DNA of 64,000 nucleotides from Pycnococcus provasolii (Eukaryota > Chlorophyta > Pseudoscourfieldiophyceae > Pseudoscourfieldiales), in NCBI GenBank assembly GCA_049487715.1, contig CP150587.1, forward strand, positions 1 to 64,000, read 5' to 3'. Positions 33,601-42,600 of the stretch are shown here, piece after piece. The notes beneath the pieces were generated by a model. That model was not told the DNA's origin. It ran no database searches and saw only the letters and a list, made by a program, of their open reading frames with translations. The translations under genes and the position numbers were made by a program. How positions within the stretch are numbered: the first letter of the stretch is position 1; the number at the start of each line of letters is the position of its first letter.

Positions 33601-33900
33601 TTATGGCGGTTGTGGCTGCAGAACAACGTTTTCGGCTTGTTGAGCTGACAGGCGTTTCTTGGGACTTGACTGGCACATTCTGAAGGTTACAGCCTCACAT
33701 GTCCAGCCTTCTTCATGCTCAAACTCATCCCTTCGTCTTTCTATGTGTTGCTGCAGTACTTTTTGTGAAACATACGCACTGTCATGTCCGAGCCACGAGC
33801 AGCTTGGCGTGCACCTCGTTTCCGATGCTGAAACTGCATGAACGAAGGACGCTCGTGCTGTGAGATGTTCAGCGTATCGGCAGTTCCACCGTGAATCCAT
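33601..33900 (-). CDS. Possible 99-aa protein, unrecognised
   Basis: The frame begins ATG (MDSRWNCRYAEHLTARASFV) and has a balanced composition with several Cys and a helical, charged centre (VLQQHIERRRDEFEHEEGW). It lies in the accessory insert downstream of the HNH gene on the same strand. No family is recognised. It may be a decayed fragment or chance frame. Confidence 0.25.
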   Translation of the reverse strand: MDSRWNCRYAEHLTARASFVHAVSASETRCTPSCSWLGHDSAYVSQKVLQQHIERRRDEFEHEEGWTCEAVTFRMCQSSPKKRLSAQQAENVVLQPQPP

Positions 33901-34380
33901 CAGCGTGCGTGTAGGCGAATGCCGCCACCGTCGTTCCACTGGGTGACGCGACACTGCGTCCTCGAGTCGACGTCGTAATTGCGACTATGCGCACGAACCT
34001 GTCCACCAAGACGTTCCACAGCATCTGCGCGTTCGCACGCCGACGCGACTAGCTGAGAACTGCCTCTGTGGTTCGTATGGTTTGGGATCCTTGCAAAAGA
34101 ACGCTCTTGACTGTCTTGCGACCCCACCTGGCGCTCGATCATAAAGTTCTCGTGCAGCGTGGTGTGAGACAGGTGCTCGTTCGCACGTCTGACGCTCTCA
34201 ATAGTACACAAGAAAGATTCACACTGACCACGAAGTGCGAATCTGTGGCGTGACTTTATGCTTTTATGATTTGTACTTCGGTTCGATTCGTGACGATCCC
34301 AACGACCGCAATCGTCGTGATGAGGAGGTGTGGCGCATGGCACATATTTCTCAATTCTCAGGAAAGGTGTGTTAGTCACG

Positions 34381-34881
34381 TTACACGATGTCGCGCCATT
34401 CTTCCCCTGGTAAGAGTGGCGGCTCTTTCGGCTCTCCCCATTGGAATTCGTACCCACCTGTCTGCTTCCTTCTACCATGAACGCAATCGCAGATGAGTTC
34501 TCGTTGCAGCCCGAGCTTTCGTGCAGCATCTTTTGCGCAATCGTAGGACGTCCACTGTCGTCCTGCGATGGGACGGCCTAACACCGGTTTCCGCTGTAAA
34601 GAACACGCTCGGTTCGTGTTCTTGTTGTGCGCCTGCTCCTGCATCGTCGCAAACCGCAGATTATCGACGCAATCGTTCGACTTATTGCGATCCTTGTGGT
34701 CGACCGTGTTTTGACCTGTGCGTTTGGGTAAACCGAACGCTTCAGCCACGACACGGGACCTCCTGCGCACCTTGCCGTGGACTTTGATGTAGACGTACCC
34801 ATTAGCGGACGGCTTGTTGCATTTTATGACGCCCATGCAATCTTTGTATCGCCCATATGATGAGATCTGTGGCTTCACCAT
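34381..34881 (-). CDS. HNH endonuclease with a NUMOD-like C-terminal module
   Basis: The protein has 166 aa from ATG 34881 (MVKPQISSYGRYKD). GYVYIKVHGKVRRRSRVVAE leads into TVDHKDRNKSNDCVDNLRFA, which has the D-H...N...N pattern of HNH nucleases related to those of phages, giant viruses and group I introns. The C-terminal part (TSYDCAKDAARKLGLQRELI then CDCVHGRRKQTGGYEFQW) resembles the NUMOD1 DNA-binding helix-turn-helix of free-standing homing endonucleases. It therefore probably cuts DNA at a specific site. The open frame continues upstream through an (AAC)n run but without ATG. No intron or intein host is recognisable, so it appears free-standing. Confidence 0.85.
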   Translation of the reverse strand: MVKPQISSYGRYKDCMGVIKCNKPSANGYVYIKVHGKVRRRSRVVAEAFGLPKRTGQNTVDHKDRNKSNDCVDNLRFATMQEQAHNKNTNRACSLQRKPVLGRPIAGRQWTSYDCAKDAARKLGLQRELICDCVHGRRKQTGGYEFQWGEPKEPPLLPGEEWRDIV

Positions 34882-35059
34882 CTTCTTGTTGTTGTTGTTG
34901 TTGTTGTTGTTGTTGCTATTGTTTTTGATGTTGCTGTTGTTTTTTGATTTGAATTTGAATTTTGAGATTTTTAGTCGTGTAGCAAGCGTGTAGCGGGCTT
35001 CTGGGTTGTCAAACCCCGAACTGAGGCTAACCCAAACCCTAAACCCCCACGGTAGGGGT

Positions 35060-35186
35060 CTATGGTAGTGTAAGGTGTCTGCTCCGTGCGCACGGCACAA
35101 GGCTCCATACCGGGGCGCGCAAGGCGCGCGCCCCGGTGTTCCCGCCTTGTGCCGTGCTCCTCCGCAGACACCTTACACTACCATAG
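35060..35186. repeat. Foldback element, 127 bp, with 23-bp terminal arms
   Basis: CTATGGTAGTGTAAGGTGTC... at 35060-35082 is the exact inverse of 35164-35186. Inside, GCACGGCACAAGGC pairs with GCCTTGTGCCGTGC, and ACCGGGGCGCGC pairs with GCGCGCCCCGGT. The structure is one long, nearly continuous hairpin with short mismatched bulges. It lies upstream of the HNH gene. It resembles a foldback MITE or a structured regulatory element; no obvious target duplication is seen. Confidence 0.88.
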
Positions 35187-35216
35187 CCAAAACGGAGCCA
35201 TAAACCGGAGAACAGC

Positions 35217-35312
35217 CACTCCTAGAACTTCCTCCCTTCCTCCCTTCCTCCCTTCCTCCCTCCCTTCCTTCCTCCCTTCCTTCCTTCCTTCCTTCCTTCC
35301 TTCCTTCCTTCC
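35217..35312. repeat. CCTT/CCTTCCT microsatellite
   Basis: A pure pyrimidine tract of TTCCTCCC and CTTC units, ending in about ten CTTC repeats. It lies 30 bases from the foldback. Confidence 0.9.
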
Positions 35313-35385
35313 GGTCAGTTCTGGATAAGGTTCGGGTAATTGTGGATAAGGTTCAAAAACAAATTTTCCTGCGGAGCTTGACCAG

Positions 35386-35480
35386 ACCATAGAGACCACA
35401 CGCCGGCGCAGCACGGCGTGTGGTACCCACCCACCCACCCACTCCGCAAGACCCACCCACCCAGGCACCCACCCACCCAG
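35386..35480. repeat. Small inverted repeat followed by (CCCA)n
   Basis: ACCACACGCCG at about 35395 pairs with CGGCGTGTGGT at about 35413-35423. It is followed by ACCC repeats to about 35480. It may be a second, smaller foldback related in layout to the one at 35060. Confidence 0.6.
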
Positions 35481-35657
35481 GTCGAAGTGAAATGGCGATA
35501 AGTCGCCTTCTTGTTAAGATAAAAATAATGTTTTTGAGTGAACGCTAAATCTTACTGTGTGTATGTAAATATGAACATAGTAATCAATTCGGTTCCTGTA
35601 CATCCCTTGTCAGCCATCCTTGTGAGCGCGATCGCTCGCCCATACCATACCATATAC

Positions 35658-35713
35658 AATAAAAATAAAAATAAAAATAAAAATAAAAATAAAAATAAAA
35701 ATAAAAATAAAAA
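35658..35713. repeat. (AATAAA)n hexanucleotide microsatellite
   Basis: About nine perfect AATAAA units. Each contains the canonical polyadenylation hexamer, which may affect 3'-end formation of any transcript crossing it. Confidence 0.92.
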
Positions 35714-35796
35714 ATATCAATATCCAGGCCGCACCGTCGCGTGCGCACCTGAGGCACCTCCACCCGCAACGTCCCACCGGCCCACGTGCCCAGCTG

Positions 35797-36305
35797 TCAC
35801 TCCGCGTTCATGTCAACGACGGCGTCGATGTCAACGACGCACATCGACGCGACGGACGGCGGCACAGAGTCTCTGCCATCGTCCTCGATGTCACTGTCCA
35901 TCTCCTCGTCGCACATCAAGCTGCCGTCAAGCACCGAACGTGGGCTCGAGTACGCGCCGCCTTTGTCGGTGGTGCCCGCGTGCATGCCCGTGTGTCGACA
36001 GCGCTCCCAAACGGCGCGTGCTCGGTCCACACAGTCCTGCATTTGCTCGACGGTGTGGCCCGTGAGCTTGACCATTTCGCCGTCCCACACTACTCTCTGG
36101 CGGTACAAAAGCGAAGCTGCGAGCGTGACGGGCGAGTGCTGCAGGAACCACGCGTCTTTGACGCACTCGTCAAGCACTTTTGCCATATGCAAGGAAAGTG
36201 TTGGCGTGTTCGCGTCCGCCATCCCCCACGCCATCTTTGGCTTCGACTCTTGCATGCATGAAGTAGTACAGGAAGTGGTACGCCGAGGCACTCGCAATCC
36301 TCTTG
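35797..36305 (-). pseudogene. C-terminal fragment of an A/B-type cyclin, 5'-truncated and frameshifted
   Basis: The second cyclin fold is clear: TLSLHMAKVLDECVKDAWFL, QHSPVTLAASLLYRQR and MVKLTGHTVEQMQDC, as in the C-terminal domain of mitotic cyclins. Before it, in another frame, ASAYHFLYYFMHA matches the start of that domain. The coding sequence stops at the junction with the duplicated hydrolase end near 36305, so the first cyclin box and the N-terminus are missing. An acidic tail (MDSDIEDDGRDS) closes the frame. A functional gene seems unlikely. Whether an intact paralog exists elsewhere cannot be seen here. Confidence 0.75.
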
Positions 36306-36489
36306 TATCCTGCGCCGAATGACCATGGCAGCTTGGTGCTTGCGTGGCCTGGTGGCGCAAAGCACAGATTCGGCGACGACAACGACCTCGCGCCATGGAG
36401 CCGAGACCTGCTTGACATTATAAGGCACAAGTGATATGCCCATCTAAAGGTTTGCTCATTCAGTAATGAAATGTGTACTTCATTGAATG
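36306..36489 (+). repeat. Direct duplication, right copy
   Basis: Second copy of the hydrolase 3' end, including the stop codon (36432-36434) and the shared 3'-flank motif (36452-36468). It lacks the rest of the hydrolase and abuts the cyclin fragment. Confidence 0.95.
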
Positions 36490-36672
36490 CTTTTCCCCCA
36501 AAAAATTAAAACATGAAAAGAAAACACCACTTTCATTTAGTATTACATTTAAGGAGAGTCGCCGATCTATATACAAATAGAAGTCTACTGCGACATTAGA
36601 GCGTTTGTCAAGATTCCACTTCCTCTTTCTCCTCTTCGAAGCACTTCTTCTTCCGCCCAGAAAGCCACTCAC

Positions 36673-39600
36673 TTATGGCAGTTCTTCCCCGTTGCGAAAC
36701 AGAAATCCTTCGATATACTGCCTTCCCGTAGGCGAGAGAAACGAAGTCGTTCGGGATATAACCTCCCCCGAGCTCGTTCCATTTGTATTTCCACTGTCCT
36801 CGTGTCGAATGTCCAAAGAAACTTCACTCGGCTCTGCCTCCATGCCCCCCCCTCTCTCATCATATGTTCGGAATGATTCAGAAGAAAGAGCTGGTGTGGG
36901 GTGACTCACTAAGTTCTGAGACATCTGACGCATTCGTCCAGGCGACAGAGGCTCTTTCCTAGGAGGCTCTTTCAGGGGAATCGAAGTCGTGCCAATGTCA
37001 AGATCGCGCGTTTCAGAGCGATGTTTCTGACGGGTCATAAGCGACGCCAATTTTGCACCGCGCCCAACGAATTGTTTCGCTTTCTTTCCCTTGTTTTTCA
37101 TGGCATCGTCGAAGATGTCGTGCGTACGAATGGATGTGCGCTTATCCATCACACTCGCGAGAGAAGAATCGTCACTCGTCGCACTCATATCCTTCTTGGA
37201 CGCCATATTCCCAAGGAAGGTCTTTGTGAAGTTACGCGCCACCTTGAGACCATACGCAGCGCTCTTATTGTACGTCACATCTAGCACCTCACTTCCAAGA
37301 GGAAGAATCGTGTTCATGATGCGCGCACTGTACAACTTCACACTGTTCCAGAACGTCTGAGTGCCCGTTTGACGAGGTCGTTCCCCGCCTTCGATCAGGT
37401 ACCTTGCTTCCTCCTCGCCGTACACATGCGAAAAAGCAGTGCCGAGCATGGACACGATGAACTGTCGATCATCGCTATCCGCGACCGCAAGGAGCTGCGC
37501 AAGCGCCGCTCTATCCTGAGGAACAACCACCTTCCACAGCATGCTTGGCATATTACTTGAATGCCCGGAATAGAACGTCATGAACATCTCGTTGGCGAAC
37601 TTCAAGAAATGCTCGCGGCTCTCGTCGCTTGCGGCAATCAAGTAGTCAAGAATTTCGGGGAAGGCATCGCACAACGTGCGCCAGAACAACGCCACCTCGG
37701 TCAGTGAAAGATACGACGTGTCGTTATTGTCAGCGAGGAACGGGCCGAACTTCTCCGAAAGCACGTCGAACTCAATCAGCTCCTCCTCCGATGCCCTCGA
37801 GATCCACTGCCAGAGGAAGTTCAAATTGAACGTGTTGTAAAGTTCCTCCTGAATCTTCACGTCGAGGTAGTGCAGCGTCTCATCCTCGTCCAGCAGCGCC
37901 CTTACGCTCTCCGCGTCCTGATTGCGCGGTGATGGTGATTGCGCGAGCGTGCCATTTTGCTTGCTGTTCGTGCGCGTGATGACACCTTCCGGTGTCATGG
38001 AATCTAGCTTCGTTTTTCTTAGCCGCTTTGCCACATCGTACACAATCTTTCGGTGCTTTCGCTGCGCGAGGCTTCTCCCGGCGTTGTCGAGAGCCTCCAT
38101 GCAGACCACTACAAACACAACCATGACAAAAATGATTAGGTAGCCGTAGACGACGTTCTCGAGCGTCGATCGATAGCTCGCTATGTCGACGTCGAGCCCG
38201 CTACCTTCATTCATTTCTTCCGACAAGTTCAAGAACAGGATGCCGGCAATGTTGAAGAGGAGCAGGGCAACGAGGAGGAACACGTGCATGATCTGAAGCG
38301 GTGCAGACAGATACGGCCGGGCATACACCACGGTAACGAGCAGGCCGAGCACGATACACATCAGAAGGGCACTGGCAACCACAGGCGTCTTGTTGTTTCC
38401 GACGTAGATGACCACGAAAATAAAGCGGCGCAGGTGACCGATGACCGAGTACCACCAGTACCTGATCTTAAAGCGAGCGTACATCCAGCCATGCAAGCGA
38501 AGAGATCGGGTATCGTTGAACTTCTTGTTACGACGAAGGTAGATGAGGGTGACCACCATGTACGCGAGAGGTCCAACGCCAAGAAAGAAGATGCCAAAAA
38601 TGGCGTAAGCCTGCATGCGCCTATACTTTGGCCCATGGCATTCGATGCTAGGCTGCGCACTTAGCACCATGGCGCCACCCATATCCTCGCAGTAGAATAC
38701 ATTGAGGCAGTAACGCGTCACTGTCAGGTAGGTAATGCCGGTGAACCCGATCCAACCCGAGATGCAGCTATCAAACACCTCGAGAAGCTCGTCGTCCGTC
38801 GTGGGAACACCGTATCTGCGCTTCAGGAATCGATACAGCGAGGGGAAAGACATGTTCTTTGATTTGTAATCGCTGCTGCGGTACACCTCGCGAAGGAACC
38901 ACGAGAAACAATACACGATACCATACAGACCCATGATGGCTACTGGCAGCATGCACTGCACAACGAGATTGTTCTCGTAATCCCAGTTTTCATAACCGCA
39001 GGTAGGCTCAACGATGTCGACATCGAAATCGAGGACTTTCGTGCCGGTAAATATCTGCTCGAGTGTCGTGGGCCAATTCAGCGACAGCATCCCAATGACG
39101 TTTGCAAGCTGCGCCCATGCAAGGAATGTGTCAATAGAATCAAAGCTGTCAGCGACAACTTTGTTAATCACAATCCATACCACGCCAATGCCGAAGATTT
39201 GCACGAACATGTACCATACCTCTGGGCACTCTATGCAGTAGTCGAAAACGCGGTAGTGCTTGTCGGCGCACATCGCACACGTGCGTGACGCATAGCCATC
39301 CGTGCACGTGTAATTCACGTTGTTTTCGATTTCGCAAACTCGAGATGGGCTGCACGAGTAGAAGCGGCGTTTCTCGTCATCCACATCGCCCCAGAATCCA
39401 GTTTTAGGGTAGGGTCGAGTGCGGTTGCCAGGGCAAATGCCAAACTTGTGGCATGGCTCGCAAGCGACACCACTTTCCAATTTCTGGTTAAAGTAGTTCA
39501 CCTTGCACTCGCACTGCAGAATATCCGTCGCACCTTTGAACTCCGCGATTGTTCCCTCGGGGCACGGGTAACATTGGGTTGAACCCGTGCGATTCTCGTA

Positions 39601-42600
39601 CTCCGTCTTCAGGCACGAATCGCATTGCGGCGAATCTGAGCGAGAGGACGAGTAACCTGGCTTGCACGGGATGCAAGCATCAAAGTCGTTTGGCCCGACG
39701 TGTGTACCCGGCGGGCAGACTTTGTCCGCAAACGGATTTACCGCGGGAAGCTTGATGCGTTCCAGAGTTTGCGCCATCGGGAAAATGATCTTCGGCTCGT
39801 AAACTGCATCATCGTCTCTTCTCTCCTTGCATCCTCCCTTGGGACAGATTTGAAGTACGAGGGGTACCTTCGCCTGATTTTGCTGTATCTTGTCAAACTC
39901 AATGTTGCCGAAGAACGTTCTCTCGACGCTGCTGGCCATGATCTGTGACACCTGCTTCACCGCATAACTCGGCTGATTGTTGCACACCACCTGCTCGCGG
40001 AAGAGCATGCTTGGCTCGTAGGATGACATAATATCACATGTCAAGAACGCATGTTGGATTGCACGGCTAAGCACGTAGGCGGCAGCTGCCGCACTCGCAA
40101 CATTACCTGTCAGCTCGACAGGTTCGGGAAGCATGTCAGGATCGATGCCCATATTTTTCAATCCCTCCTCATTCTCTTTTGTGAAGGTGGATTTAAAATC
40201 CTGCTGGAAATCAAGTCCGCTTCCGAATACGTCGTCTCTATCCTTCGCCTGGGTGGAGGGTGCCCACTGGCTTGAGGTCATGAGATACGAGCTGCGATTG
40301 CCAAGTGCATCGACGTAGCTTTGGCGATCAGGACCTGATGACAGGTAGGTGGCACGAAGCGGGTACTGCATGTCGTACAAGAAGTTCACCAGCATCTTCC
40401 CGTCCGCCACGTCCGTGCACGCAAAGAGCGCATCAGCTCCCTCTTCTTTCACACTTCTTGCGATTTTAAGGAGCGTATGATCAGGATTGCCCTCGATCGG
40501 CTCGTCGAATACCGACGATGTGTAGTTGGCCTCAAGCACAGTGCGAATCTGAAGACCCGCGCCATTGTTTGCAAGGTCTTTAATTTCCTGCATAGCCGCT
40601 TGGCAAATCGTGTTCTGCACAGTGCTGTCGTTGCGATAGACGACGGCGATCTTGTCGACGGAATTGAAGGCTAGCTGCTGTAGCACAAGTGCTGGATATA
40701 AGCTGTACGGCGCCTGCACGCCGAAGTGGTACCTGTCCGTCGTGCCCTCCGGCACTCCACCTATGAAGAACTCCCTCAAACCCATGCAGCAATGCATGTT
40801 AATGAAGCCCTTTTCTGCACTAATGTCTCTCTCGGATTCCGCGTATTCCTCCAAACTGCCGAGAACGAAGTGAACGCCGTAACCGCCCTCACTCTCCGCC
40901 TTTAAGAGATTCTTAAGCTGATCCTTGTGCTTCTCAGGATCGCTCTCGTCGTCCACGTGCACGAGCTCAAGCCTGTAGTAATATAATTTATTCGCCGAAT
41001 CTTTCACCTCGATACCTCTTCCATTGTTCTGCGTGTTGATTTTCTGGATGAACATGCTGTAGCCCATCAAAAGTTCAATCGCCTTGGATGAAGTTGCACC
41101 CGTCTCGCTCAGAACGGCGCCAAGTTTTATCGTCTCCTCCGCGTCATATTCCGACTGTTCTGGAACGAACTTGACATCCAAAATGTGAGATGCGATGATA
41201 ACGCAAGTAGTCACGTCATACTCCTTTTCGCATACTTGATTGCTCACCAAAGCCTTGCGGCGCTCGACCGCCTCGCTGGAACCCTTTCCGCGCGCCCACG
41301 AGTAGTCTATCCAGTCGCCACCGGACTGCGCCACGGACCTCATTCGATTGTGCAGACTATCTTCGACGCGAGCATTTTCCAGAATGGCGATTTCAAGCAT
41401 CGTCAGACCAACTGTCAAATCCACACCCGCATTCGACGATGCGCATCCGACGGATCCGCATCGGCCTTCCTCGCAATCTTCGTAGTTGTGCGCATCCATC
41501 GAGTAGCATCTCCATGGCAAGCACCTTCCACCCGCGGCATTCTTGTTCACCTGGCCATTTGCGTCAGTGCTGGCTGGCAATGAGCTGCTCCTGACACGAC
41601 CAGTCACCGCGTCTAAGATCGTGACGTAGTACGACCCTGCAGTGTCAGGAAGATCGCTGTTGGGAATTGCGCCCGCCACATTCACAGATTCCACCACCTT
41701 CCTGAACTCTGCTTCTCGAATTTCCGCCTTCCTACTTGCTGCCACGTTTAGTTCCACCTGCGTTTCACCCAATTCGCTCAGCACGACAGTCCGCGAACAG
41801 TCGGTGTTGTAATTAGCTGATTCCGCTCCACCAGGACAATCGTCGGAATGCGGTAGCGGCACGGTGTTGTATCCGCATCCGATGTAAAGGTCCAGGCCCG
41901 TGTTATCGTCGTGGTGTTTGTTGATGTAGGCAATCTTGAGGAACGTGTCCCCCGAGGTTGTGTTCACCCAGTCGTACGAGACGTACGCTCCGCCAACATC
42001 CGCGGCGGCTATGAAGGAGTTGTGCAGTTCGTCGCCGTCAAGTGCCTTCGAGAGCACCGGGTGGTTGTTAATCACGTCCGGCAGTCTCTTGCCAACATTA
42101 CCTGGGCTCGCTCCGTGCGCAATGAACGTCCCGTTGTAGTCAATCATAAATATGTAGAACTTCTCGCTGCCCTCGGAGATGAAGAACTCTTCTCCCAATT
42201 CAGGGTACTCCTTCGGGTGCGTGATCTGGTCCGCTACCGTGTACACTCCGTCCAGGAGCATGGCGCTGGAGGTGTACCCAATCAAAAGACGTGCGGCAAA
42301 ATCAGCACACGGTGTTGCAAACCCTGCTCTGCACGGCTCCTTTTCCCCCTCGGTGAGCGTGTCGAGGGGGAGCGGAGTGAGTCGCACGTGGTTGTATCCC
42401 ACTCCAATGTACGCATCTACTCCGAAGCGCTTAAACGACGAGACGTACGAAACCTTCTTCAGTGGCGGGCATTCCACGACGCCGCTGCTATCGTCACCCT
42501 TCTGGCAGCCGGACGCGGGCCAGAGGTAGCTCACATAATCGGCGCCAATGGGCGATCTCGAAGCCTCAAGAAGTCTGGAGTGAAGTTCGGCGCCCGAGAT

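Larger units (their letters stand above)
33337..36305. mobile_element. Accessory insert of about 3 kb between direct duplications
   Basis: The segment separates two copies of the hydrolase 3' end. It contains a small ORF, an HNH endonuclease gene, a 127-bp foldback, microsatellites and a broken cyclin gene. No terminal inverted repeat or transposase is visible, so the mechanism is unknown. It could be a composite of independent insertions or filler DNA captured during double-strand break repair. Confidence 0.5.

Noticed and set aside
34270-34295. GGTTCGATTC resembling a tRNA T-arm
   Set aside because: I could not find matching acceptor and anticodon stems around it, and no CCA-proximal pairing is visible.
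33900-34529. A 209-codon minus-strand open frame overlapping the HNH gene
   Set aside because: It is the wrong frame over the HNH coding region, and its remainder has no recognisable sequence.
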